From Mycolicibacterium elephantis DSM 44368 (GTDB lineage: Bacteria; Actinomycetota; Actinomycetes; Mycobacteriales; Mycobacteriaceae): a stretch of 64,000 nt of DNA. The notes below the pieces were generated by a model. That model saw only the letters and a list, made by a program, of their open reading frames with translations. It was not told the origin of the DNA and did no database searches. Shown one piece after another: positions 17,534-24,914 of the stretch. A program made the translations under genes and the position numbers. The number at the start of each line of letters is the position of its first letter. The first letter of the stretch is position 1. The stretch covers positions 1-64,000 of the forward strand of contig NZ_ATDN01000089.1 in assembly GCF_004014805.1 (NCBI RefSeq). The letters are read 5' to 3'.

Positions 17534-17704
17534 TCAGCAGCGCTCGATACCGGGCTGGATCAGCACCGGCTCGTCCCGGCGGGTCGAATCCTCGTCGGGC
17601 GCCTGCCCGGCCTCAGACCGATCCCGCAGCACACTGCAGACCAACGCTTTGAGGCTCCGTGGGCCCATCGGGCGGTATTTGAGCCAATCCTGCAACGCAG
17701 TCAT
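17534..17704 (-). CDS. 56-residue small protein, unknown function
   Basis: ATG 17704 is preceded by GGAGG 8 bases upstream, an excellent ribosome-binding site. The frame encodes 56 residues starting MTALQDWLKYRPMGPRSLKA and ending VLIQPGIERC. The N-terminal half is basic and could form a short amphipathic helix; the C-terminal half is acidic (GQAPDEDSTRRDEPV). It contains two cysteines and no membrane segment. It lies convergent to P55 and divergent from the DJ-1/PfpI gene, with a 7-bp-arm palindrome in the shared promoter region. I do not recognise the family. The strong ribosome-binding site and the regulated-looking promoter argue it is real. Confidence 0.6.
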   Translation of the reverse strand: MTALQDWLKYRPMGPRSLKALVCSVLRDRSEAGQAPDEDSTRRDEPVLIQPGIERC

Positions 17705-17746
17705 GCTCGTGTCCTCCAGTTGTGCTCACATAGCGTGAGTGCCATT

Positions 17747-17764
17747 TCGGTACGAGTGTACCGA
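17747..17764. promoter_or_regulatory. palindromic operator candidate between the small gene and pfpI
   Basis: TCGGTAC-GAGT-GTACCGA is a perfect 7-bp-arm inverted repeat with a 4-base spacer, the shape of a TetR-type or LexA-type dimer site. It lies 43 bases upstream of the minus-strand small gene and 76 bases upstream of the plus-strand pfpI start. It does not match the mycobacterial SOS box (TCGAAC-N4-GTTCGA). The regulator is unknown. Confidence 0.5.
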
Positions 17765-17839
17765 TGCCCGCACCACTGATTGGCTGCCCGAACCGGCGGG
17801 TATGCGTGTCGTTGACCACAACGTCACGGGAGAAGATTC

Positions 17840-18400
17840 ATGGCAAGTTCACTGGACGGCAAGAAAATTGCGTTCCTGGTCGCCCCCGAGGGCACAGAAC
17901 AGGTGGAGCTGACCGAGCCGTGGAAAGCGGTCGAGCAGGCCGGCGGAACCCCGGAACTGGTCTCCACCGAGGTCGGCAAGATCCAGGCGTTCAACCACCT
18001 GACGCCGGCTGACACGTTCGACGCGGAGAAGTCCGCCTCCGACGCCGAGGTGTCGGATTACGCGGGGCTGGTGTTGCCCGGCGGCGTCGCCAACCCGGAC
18101 TTGCTGCGCACCGACGCCGCCGCCGTCGCGTTCGTGAAGGGTTTCTTCGACGCGGGCAAGCCGGTCGCGGCGATCTGTCACGCGCCGTGGACGCTGATCG
18201 AGGCCGACGTGGTGCGTGGGCGGACGATGACGTCCTGGCCTAGCGTCAAGACCGACCTCGTCAACGCCGGCGCGAACTGGGTCGACGACGAAGTCGTCGA
18301 ATGCTCGCGTGGCCCAAACACTTTGGTGACCAGCCGCAAACCCGCCGACCTGCCCGCGTTCTGCCGCACACTGGTCGAGACCTTCGCCAAGAGCGAGTGA
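17840..18400 (+). CDS. DJ-1/PfpI family protein (general stress protein 18-like)
   Basis: Members act as proteases, chaperones or glyoxalase/deglycase-type enzymes on damaged proteins. The fold is plain: KKIAFLVAPEGTEQVELTEP at the start, the YAGLVLPGGVANPDLLR loop, and the nucleophile elbow AAICHAPWTLIEADVVRGR with the catalytic Cys. TSWPSVKTDLVNAGANWVDD and LVTSRKPADLPAFC follow. 186 residues, typical for the YhbO/YraA group. It has a GGGAGAAG-type ribosome-binding site. In M. tuberculosis ribD and P55 are direct neighbours, so this gene and the small gene look inserted into a conserved block. Confidence 0.88.
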   Translation: MASSLDGKKIAFLVAPEGTEQVELTEPWKAVEQAGGTPELVSTEVGKIQAFNHLTPADTFDAEKSASDAEVSDYAGLVLPGGVANPDLLRTDAAAVAFVKGFFDAGKPVAAICHAPWTLIEADVVRGRTMTSWPSVKTDLVNAGANWVDDEVVECSRGPNTLVTSRKPADLPAFCRTLVETFAKSE

Positions 18401-18427
18401 CACCAAAGCAGGCCCACCCGTAGAGGA

Positions 18428-19429
18428 TCAGGCGGGTACCAGGCTGAGCAACACGTCGGGACCGATCGGTTCGATGCCGTCGAAGCGCCATCGTTGGGCG
18501 TGGGCGATGGACAGCACGCCGACGTCGTCCACCGCGGTCACCGGGCCGCCCAACAGGATCGGCGCCACGTAGGCCAGAATGCGGTCGATCACACCGGCCC
18601 GAAGAAATGCGCCTGCCAGCGTCGGCCCGCCCTCCACCAGCACGTCGGTGCGATCCGACAACGCCTTCAGCACCTCGTTGGGATCACGAGTGCGGATCAA
18701 CATGGTGCGCGAGTCGTCGTTCAAAACCTTTGCGTCAGAAGGTATCTCACGCTCTCCGACCACGACCCGCAGCGGCTGGTGCTCGGCGAGCGTACCGTTG
18801 GGCAACCGCGCCGTCAGCGCCGGGTCGTCGACGAAAACCGTTCCGGTGCCGACCACGATGGCGTCGGCGACCGCGCGTCTGCGGTGCACGTCGGCGCGGG
18901 CCGCTTCGCTGGTGATCCACTGGCTGCTGCCGTCGGCCGCGGCGCTGCGACCGTCGATGCTGGTGGCGAATTTCCATGTCACATGGGGCAATCCGGTGCG
19001 CTGTTTGTGCAGCCACTCCCGCAGGGGCCCGCCCGCCACCTCTGAGGCGAGCACGCCCGCGACGACCTCGACACCCGCGTCGGCCAATCGCACCGCGCCG
19101 CCGGCGGCCACCGCGTTCGGATCGGTCACCGCGTAGACCACCCTCGAAACCCCTGCTGCCACAAGCGCGTCCACGCACGGCGGGGTTCGGCCGTGGTGGT
19201 TGCACGGCTCCAGCGTCACCACCGCGGTTCCGCCGACCGCGCGCTCCCCTGCCCTGCGCAGCGCGACCACCTCGGCGTGCGGCCCACCCGGCGGTTCGGT
19301 GGCGCCGACCCCGGCGACTTCGCCGTCGCGGTCCAGAATGACCGCGCCCACAGGCGGGTTCGGATATGTCCGCCCTTTGACGTCGTCGGCCTTCTCGATG
19401 GCCAACCGCATGGCGGCCTCGAGGTTCAT
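18428..19429 (-). CDS. ribD: bifunctional diaminohydroxyphosphoribosylaminopyrimidine deaminase / reductase
   Basis: Carries out the deamination and side-chain reduction that follow GTP opening in riboflavin synthesis. The N-terminal deaminase domain has the zinc motif PHAEVVALRRAG and EPCNHHGRTPPC. The C-terminal reductase domain (from ~145) has VTWKFATSIDGRSAAADGSS, WITSEAARADVHRRRAVADA and LVEGGPTLAGAFLRAGVID. 333 residues. ATGA overlap with rpe places it last in the fmt-rsmB-rpe-ribD operon. Confidence 0.95.
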   Translation of the reverse strand: MNLEAAMRLAIEKADDVKGRTYPNPPVGAVILDRDGEVAGVGATEPPGGPHAEVVALRRAGERAVGGTAVVTLEPCNHHGRTPPCVDALVAAGVSRVVYAVTDPNAVAAGGAVRLADAGVEVVAGVLASEVAGGPLREWLHKQRTGLPHVTWKFATSIDGRSAAADGSSQWITSEAARADVHRRRAVADAIVVGTGTVFVDDPALTARLPNGTLAEHQPLRVVVGEREIPSDAKVLNDDSRTMLIRTRDPNEVLKALSDRTDVLVEGGPTLAGAFLRAGVIDRILAYVAPILLGGPVTAVDDVGVLSIAHAQRWRFDGIEPIGPDVLLSLVPA

Positions 19430-20100
19430 CGACGGTGCTTTGACGCGGCGGCCGCCTGCCGACGCAACGACTCCACCGCTGCGGCGGGGTCGGCTGCGCT
19501 GTACACCGCCGAACCGGCGACGAAACAGTCCACCCCGGCCTCCGCAGCCTGCTCGATGGTGTCGGCGTTGATGCCGCCGTCGATCTCGACGATGATAGAC
19601 AGCTCGCCCGCGTCGATCAGGCGCCGCACGACGCCCACCTTGGGCAGCACCTCGGGAATGAAACTCTGCCCGCCGAACCCGGGTTCCACCGACATGATCA
19701 GCACCGTGTCGAACTCGGGCAGGATCTCCAGATACGGCTCGATCGGCGTGCCGGGCTTGACCCCGAGGCCGGCCTTGGCGCCCGCGGCGCGGATGTCGCG
19801 GGCCACGGCGACGGGGTTGTCGGTGGCCTCGGCGTGAAAGCTGACGTTGTGGGCGCCGGCCTCGGCGTAGGGCGGTGCCCAGCGGTCGGGGTTCTCGATC
19901 ATCAGATGGCAGTCCATCGGGATGTCGGTGGTGGGCAGCAGCGCCTCGACCACCGGCAGCCCGATGGTCAGGTTCGGCACGAAGTGGTTGTCCATCACGT
20001 CGACGTGCAGCCAGTCGGCGTTCTTCACGGCGGCGGCCTCCTCGGCCAGCCTCGCGAAGTCCGCCGCCAGAATCGACGCCGAGATCAAGGGCTTCCCCAT
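19426..20100 (-). CDS. rpe: ribulose-phosphate 3-epimerase
   Basis: Interconverts ribulose 5-phosphate and xylulose 5-phosphate in the pentose phosphate pathway. Its TIM-barrel motifs are complete: SASILAADFARLAEE, WLHVDVMDNHFVPNLTIG (metal-binding His/Asp), DCHLMIENP, VEPGFGGQSFIPEVL, and VEIDGGINADT. 224 residues. It lies 4 bases after rsmB. Confidence 0.97.
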   Translation of the reverse strand: MGKPLISASILAADFARLAEEAAAVKNADWLHVDVMDNHFVPNLTIGLPVVEALLPTTDIPMDCHLMIENPDRWAPPYAEAGAHNVSFHAEATDNPVAVARDIRAAGAKAGLGVKPGTPIEPYLEILPEFDTVLIMSVEPGFGGQSFIPEVLPKVGVVRRLIDAGELSIIVEIDGGINADTIEQAAEAGVDCFVAGSAVYSAADPAAAVESLRRQAAAASKHRR

Positions 20101-20104
20101 GGGC

Positions 20105-21499
20105 TCACCCTACTTTGAGCGCGGCCGCGAACATCGCGTCGGTGCCGTGCCGGTGCGGCCACAGCTGCACGTACGGCCCGTCGCCCAGCCCGTCGACCGG
20201 GTCGAACAACGGCCGGGCGTCCAGCGCGGTCACCGGGTGGCGACGCAGCGCGTCGGCGACGATGCCGACGGTCTCGGCCAGATGCGGTGAGCACGTCGCG
20301 TAGAGCACCACCCCGCCGGGCCGCGTCAGCCCGATCGCGGCGGCCAGCAGCTCACGCTGCAGCTTCGCCAGCCGCGGCACGTCGGCGGGCTCGCGCCGCC
20401 ACCGCGCTTCCGGCCTGCGCCGCAGCGCGCCGAGGCCGGTGCACGGCGCGTCCACCAGCACCCGGTCGAAGCCGGGTTCCAGCCCGGTCCGGCGGCCGTC
20501 GACGCGCAGCACCTCCACGGGCAGGCCGCGGGTGTTCAGCTCGACCAGCTCGGCGCGCCGGGGGTTGGGTTCCACCGCCGTCACCCGGGCGGCGGCGCCC
20601 TCGGCGTCCCCGCGCACGGCGGCCAGCGCGGCCAGCAGCGCGGTCTTTCCGCCGGGGCCCGCGCACAGATCGAGCCACCGCCCCGTGTCGGGCCCGTCGA
20701 GTTCGGCCAGCGTCAGCGCCCTCGCCACCAGCTGGCTGCCTTCGTCCTGCACCAGCGCCGCGCCGGTGCGCACCGGTTCCAGCCGGCCGGGGTCTCCACC
20801 CGTCAGGTACACCGCGTAGGGCGAATAGCGGCCGACGGTCCCGCCGACCTGTGCGGCCAGCTCCTCAGCGGTCAGCACCCCCGGCCGGGCGGCCAGGTGG
20901 ACCGCCGGCCGGGCGTCGTCGCTGGCCAACAGCTCCTCGAGTTCTGCGGCCCGGCCGCCGAGCGCGTCGGCGAACGCCTGGGCGATCCATCTCGGGTGCG
21001 CGTGCACGAACGCGGCGTGGCCGATCGGATCGGCGTTCTTGTCCGGCGCCAGCTCCTGCACCCAGGCGTCCTCGTCCCGCCCCGCGATGGTGCGCAGCAC
21101 CGCATTGACGAAACCCGCACGAGCAGAGTCGAATTCGATAGCGGCCTGTTCGACGGTGGTGGAGACCGCGGCGTGTTGTTCCACCCGGGTGCGCAGCAGT
21201 TGATAGGCGCCCAGCCGCAGCAGGTCCAGCAGGGCCGGGTCGATGCGGTCGGGCGGGCGTCCGGCCGCATGGCTGATGATCGCGTCCAGCAGACCCCGCG
21301 TACGGCAGGTGCCGTAGGTCAGCTCGGTCGCGAACGCCGCGTCCCGGCCGCTGATCCCACGCTCACGCAGCAGCGCAGGCAGCGCCAGGTTGGCGTAGGC
21401 GTCCTTCTCCGAGACGGCGCGCAGCACGTCGAAAGCCGCACGGCGGGCGGGGTCCAGCGGCTTTCGGCGCGGTGGCCGGCCGCGGCGGGGTCTGGTCAT
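20105..21499 (-). CDS. rsmB: 16S rRNA m5C967 methyltransferase (Sun/Fmu family)
   Basis: Methylates a cytosine of 16S rRNA using S-adenosylmethionine. An N-terminal NusB-like RNA-binding domain (about residues 18-150; ARRAAFDVLRAVSEKDAYAN, VNAVLRTIAGRDEDAW) is followed by the Rossmann methyltransferase. That domain has WLDLCAGPGGKTALLAALA for cofactor binding, DAPCTGLGALRRRPEARWR with the release Cys, and YATCSPHLAET with the catalytic Cys. 464 residues. The basic N-terminus (TRPRRGRPPRRKPLDPARR) may aid RNA binding. ATGA overlap with fmt. Confidence 0.95.
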   Translation of the reverse strand: MTRPRRGRPPRRKPLDPARRAAFDVLRAVSEKDAYANLALPALLRERGISGRDAAFATELTYGTCRTRGLLDAIISHAAGRPPDRIDPALLDLLRLGAYQLLRTRVEQHAAVSTTVEQAAIEFDSARAGFVNAVLRTIAGRDEDAWVQELAPDKNADPIGHAAFVHAHPRWIAQAFADALGGRAAELEELLASDDARPAVHLAARPGVLTAEELAAQVGGTVGRYSPYAVYLTGGDPGRLEPVRTGAALVQDEGSQLVARALTLAELDGPDTGRWLDLCAGPGGKTALLAALAAVRGDAEGAAARVTAVEPNPRRAELVELNTRGLPVEVLRVDGRRTGLEPGFDRVLVDAPCTGLGALRRRPEARWRREPADVPRLAKLQRELLAAAIGLTRPGGVVLYATCSPHLAETVGIVADALRRHPVTALDARPLFDPVDGLGDGPYVQLWPHRHGTDAMFAAALKVG

Positions 21500-22425
21500 T
21501 CGGCCCGCGCCGAGTCGTCGAGCCGGGCGCCGCGGGCCCAGTCGGCCGCGTTCATCGATTTCTTGCCCGGGGGCTGGACCGTGCCGAGGCGCACCGGTTG
21601 CGACCCGGTGCCGACCCGCACACCGTCTCGGTCGACCCGAATCACCCCCGGGGCCAAGGGATCCGCGGCGTCATCGATGCTCACCGGGCCGAGCTTGACC
21701 CGCAGGTCGCCGATCATGGTCCAGGCGCCGGGGCTGGGGGTGACCGCACGGATGCGCCGATGGACCACGTGGGCGGGCAGATCCCACCGCACCCGGGCCT
21801 GCTCGACGGTGATCTTGGGGGCGACGCTGATGCCGTCGGAGGGTTGCGGCACCGGTTTCAGCGAACCGTCGGCGATGCCGTCCAGGGTGGTCTCCAGCAG
21901 CGCGGCACCCGAAACCGCCAGGCGGTCAAGGAGATCACCGGCCGTGTCGGTCGGGCGGATGGTCTCGGTGACCACGCCGTAGATGGGTCCGGAGTCCAGG
22001 GCCGGCTCGATCTGAAACGTCGTCGCCCCGGTCACGGTGTCGCCCGCGGCGATCGCGGCCTGCACCGGCGCGGCGCCCCGCCAGGCCGGAAGCAGCGAGA
22101 AGTGCAGGTTGACCCAGCCGTGGCGGGGCACCGCCAGCAGCCGCTCACTGAGCAGTGCGCCGTAGGCCACCACCGCGCAGCAGTCCGGGGCCAGCTCGCT
22201 GAGCTCGGCGATGAACTCCTCGGAGTTGGGCCGCCGCGGACGCAGCACCGGGATGCCGTGCTCGAGCGCGAGCCGGGCCACCGGCGACGGCGCGGGTTTG
22301 GCCCGCCGGCCCGACGCGGCGTCCGGCCGGGTCAGCACCGCGATGACGTCGTGGCGCGGCGATTCGATCAGCCGGCGCAGCGACGGCAGGGCTGGTTCCG
22401 GGGTGCCGGCGAAGACGATGCGCAC
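21496..22425 (-). CDS. fmt: methionyl-tRNA formyltransferase
   Basis: Formylates initiator Met-tRNA. The N-terminal formyltransferase domain starts RIVFAGTPEPALPSLRRLIE and has the folate/catalytic region NLHFSLLPAWRGAAPVQAAI and GATTFQIEPALDSGPIYG. The C-terminal OB-like tRNA-binding domain has RIRAVTPSPGAWTMIGDLR. 309 residues. The start is GTG 22425 with a leaderless-type -10. First gene of fmt-rsmB-rpe-ribD. Confidence 0.96.
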   Translation of the reverse strand: MRIVFAGTPEPALPSLRRLIESPRHDVIAVLTRPDAASGRRAKPAPSPVARLALEHGIPVLRPRRPNSEEFIAELSELAPDCCAVVAYGALLSERLLAVPRHGWVNLHFSLLPAWRGAAPVQAAIAAGDTVTGATTFQIEPALDSGPIYGVVTETIRPTDTAGDLLDRLAVSGAALLETTLDGIADGSLKPVPQPSDGISVAPKITVEQARVRWDLPAHVVHRRIRAVTPSPGAWTMIGDLRVKLGPVSIDDAADPLAPGVIRVDRDGVRVGTGSQPVRLGTVQPPGKKSMNAADWARGARLDDSARAE

Positions 22426-22431
22426 CGAGCC

Positions 22432-22437
22432 AGTCTA
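22432..22437 (-). promoter_or_regulatory. -10 element of a leaderless fmt promoter
   Basis: TAGACT followed by 6 bases and GTG 22425. The spacing fits a leaderless start and supports the short GTG-initiated frame. A 6-bp hairpin (GAGAGC/GCTCTC, 22440-22457) lies just upstream and may end the lemA transcript. Confidence 0.55.
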
Positions 22438-22531
22438 GAGAGAGCGTTTCGGCTCTCGTCGAGATCTACGCCATGGTCGCGGTGCGGCGCGACAGCCCTG
22501 GGGTAGGTCTCGCGAAGTTAGTTGTGCGCTC

Positions 22532-23068
22532 TCACCGCGGCGTCTGGTAGTACTCGCGTTCGCCCACCCCGGCCAACGGCGCCACGAACATCCACGGGAT
22601 CGTGGTGATCAGCCGGTTCAACGTGGCCACCGCGTCGTTGTAGTACTGACGGGCGAACGCCAGCTTGTTCTCGGTGTCGGCGAGGTTGTTCTGCAGGTTC
22701 AGGAAGTTCTCCGACGAATTCAGCTGCGGATAGTTCTGGCCGAGGGCCAGCAGCGGAATCAGCGCGCTGTCGAGTTGCTTCTCCGCGGCGCTGCGCTCGG
22801 CCACCGACTTGCCCGCGGTCGCCGACGCCAGCGCCGCGCGGGCGTTGGTGACGTGGTCGAGGATGGCCTTCTCGTGCACGGCGAACGTCTGCACGGTGTG
22901 CACCAGGCTGGGAATCAGCGAGGCTCGCCGCATCAACTCCACGTCGATGCCCGACAACGCCTCGGCGACCCGGACATCAGCGGCGCGAATCCTGTTGTAG
23001 CCCACCACGAAGCTGACCAGTGCCGCCACCGCGAGCATCAGCGCGATGACCAGCAGGATCCTCACCAT
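22532..23068 (-). CDS. lemA: LemA family protein
   Basis: A 178-residue membrane-anchored protein. Residues 3-24 form one transmembrane helix (RILLVIALMLAVAALVSFVV). The rest is the LemA four-helix bundle: YNRIRAADVRVAEALSGIDV, RRASLIPSLVHTVQTFAVHE, and a C-terminal NLADTENKLAFARQYYNDAV. ATG 23068 is chosen because a longer upstream frame only reads the antisense of the glycine tract. It overlaps the stop of the DUF2207 gene by 7 bases. LemA and DUF2207 proteins are often paired and are thought to act together at the membrane. The biochemical role is unknown. Confidence 0.9.
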   Translation of the reverse strand: MVRILLVIALMLAVAALVSFVVGYNRIRAADVRVAEALSGIDVELMRRASLIPSLVHTVQTFAVHEKAILDHVTNARAALASATAGKSVAERSAAEKQLDSALIPLLALGQNYPQLNSSENFLNLQNNLADTENKLAFARQYYNDAVATLNRLITTIPWMFVAPLAGVGEREYYQTPR

Positions 23069-24876
23069 GATCCGCCTCCTCCTCCGCCGCCGCCACCGCC
23101 GCCGCCTCCCCCGCCGCCACCGCCGGACGATGACGACGAGGACGACTGCGAGGCGGTGTAGGCCCCGATCGACGATGACAGCGCCGACTCGAAACTGTCG
23201 AAGTCCGCGCCACCGCCTGAACCGCTGCTGAAGCCCCAACCGGTCGATGACGACGAGTGATACCAATCCGGTTGCGGGGCAGGCTCGCCCATCGCGGCCT
23301 CGTACTTCTTGGCCCACAGCGCCGCAGCGCCCGCGGCCACCGCGAACGGGATGTAGGCCGTGTAGAGATCCTTGCGGGCGGCGAAGTCGAACCGGCTCTC
23401 AGCCGAGTCGGTGGCCAGCAGCCGGTGGAATCCCCCTGCCCGCGACCATAGTTCGCGTCCGGCGGCGGTCCGACGAGTGCCGACGCCTGGCAACCAGGAC
23501 GGCGTCGTGAACAGAAAGAACGCGGCGAACGGCAGTGCCCACAGCGTGTTGGGGAGGCCGAACCATCGGAAGAAGCACACCATCATCGCCACGAACGCCG
23601 CGACGTTGGCGACCCGCAGCCACCACTCGGAGCGCTTCTTGACGAGCAGACCCTCGTCGGACGCCCAGTTGCGCACCGCGGCGGCCATGTCGTTCTTCGC
23701 GGCGCTGAGCCGTTCCCCCGACTTGACGGTCTTCTTGGCGTCGAACTCCCTACCCGGCCCCATCACCTTCAGCTTCGACCCGACCGCGACCGCGACGGGG
23801 TCGACGTCCGCCCACGCGCCCTCGTCGGCGATCCCGCGGATCTTCCAGTGCTTGGCGCTGATCTGCCGCAGTTCGATCAGCCCGCGGTCGGCGAGGTGGA
23901 ACAGGGTCGCGGTGAGCCCGTTGGCGGGCACGTCCTCGGTGCGGATGTATTCGAGCTGGACGGGCCCGAGTCCGTCCGGCGGGCTGTACTGCAGCGGAAA
24001 ACCGGGTGGAGTCTCCAGGATTCGGCCGTACCACAGCGTCGCGATCAACACCGCGGCGAGGGTGAGCCCGGCCACCCACAGCACGCCCGCCACCGAGTCG
24101 CCCAGCACACCGTCCCACCGCTGCGGCCACGGCAGTTCGGTGCGGGGCGGCGTCGGGACGTCTACTTCCGCGCGCACCGTGACCGGGGTGCGGGGCGGCA
24201 GGTTGACCGCCGAGAGCTGCACGGTGCGCGCCGAAACCGTCAGGGCGCGACAGGGTCGTCCCACACCGTGACCGACCGAGCACTGCACGCTGGGAACGTC
24301 GCCGGGCATCTTGATGGAGATGTCGGCGCGCTCGATGTAGTTGTTCCACGACGGTGCGATCACGTTCCAGAAGAACACCGACTCCGCGGACCGCGGTTGA
24401 CCGACGGACCCGGCAAACCGCTTGTCGGCGCCGATGTTTGCCGGATCAAGGACCCCGTCGATGGTGTAGCGGATCTCGAAGACGTGAGTGCCCGGGCGCA
24501 GATAGGCGTCCGGGTCGCCGATCTTGGCGACCCGAAACCGCGTGCCGTTCTCCCACAGCATCTGGTACTTCGCTGGTTCCCCGTCGAGCAGGATCGACGT
24601 GATCTGTGGCCGCTGGCGCACCCCGGCGACGTTGGGGTTGGCGACATCCCAATACCGGAACAGGCCGTGGCGCCCGCTCGGGAATTCGGCGGTGATGGTC
24701 TCCGCGGCGTCGAGGCGGCCGTCGGCGGTGACCGCGAAGTTGGCCCGGTACTCGCTGATCACGACCGGGTCCGAGATGTCGGTGGCCTCCTGCGTCACCG
24801 AATCGAAGACCAGGGGGGACAACAGGCCAAACGTGATGAGTACCAACGGGATGAGCAACAGGAGTAGCCGCCGCAT
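23062..24876 (-). CDS. DUF2207 membrane protein with polyglycine tail
   Basis: A 604-residue membrane protein. A signal anchor (RRLLLLLIPLVLITFG) is followed by an extracytoplasmic domain of the DUF2207 type (VISEYRANFAVTADGRLDAA, FPSGRHGLFRYWDV, FEIRYTIDGVLDP). A central helix follows (VAGVLWVAGLTLAAVLIATL), then a cytoplasmic winged region (LTATLFHLADRGLIELRQI), a second pair of helices, and a low-complexity tail of serines and 18 consecutive glycines before the final SW. ATG 24876 has GGAGGTG just upstream; earlier in-frame codons would run into priA. It is coupled to lemA. Function unknown. Confidence 0.88.
   Translation of the reverse strand: MRRLLLLLIPLVLITFGLLSPLVFDSVTQEATDISDPVVISEYRANFAVTADGRLDAAETITAEFPSGRHGLFRYWDVANPNVAGVRQRPQITSILLDGEPAKYQMLWENGTRFRVAKIGDPDAYLRPGTHVFEIRYTIDGVLDPANIGADKRFAGSVGQPRSAESVFFWNVIAPSWNNYIERADISIKMPGDVPSVQCSVGHGVGRPCRALTVSARTVQLSAVNLPPRTPVTVRAEVDVPTPPRTELPWPQRWDGVLGDSVAGVLWVAGLTLAAVLIATLWYGRILETPPGFPLQYSPPDGLGPVQLEYIRTEDVPANGLTATLFHLADRGLIELRQISAKHWKIRGIADEGAWADVDPVAVAVGSKLKVMGPGREFDAKKTVKSGERLSAAKNDMAAAVRNWASDEGLLVKKRSEWWLRVANVAAFVAMMVCFFRWFGLPNTLWALPFAAFFLFTTPSWLPGVGTRRTAAGRELWSRAGGFHRLLATDSAESRFDFAARKDLYTAYIPFAVAAGAAALWAKKYEAAMGEPAPQPDWYHSSSSTGWGFSSGSGGGADFDSFESALSSSIGAYTASQSSSSSSSGGGGGGGGGGGGGGGGGGSW
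23071..23124. repeat. GGN-codon tract encoding 18 glycines
   Basis: A 54-bp run of imperfect trinucleotide repeats (read as gcc/tcc/acc on the plus strand) codes the glycine tail of the DUF2207 protein. Such tracts are prone to length variation by slippage. Confidence 0.85.
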
Positions 24877-24914
24877 TCGCACCTCCGGTTCACCACGATC
24901 CGCCCGTGTGCGCA

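Noticed and set aside
23071..23124. Tandem repeat array or CRISPR-like repeat
   Set aside because: It is a trinucleotide run within a coding sequence that encodes polyglycine. There are no spacers.
23069..23317. An 83-residue Arg-rich N-terminal extension of LemA
   Set aside because: It is an out-of-frame reading of the glycine-codon tract and serine run of the DUF2207 gene. LemA proteins start with the membrane helix at ATG 23068.
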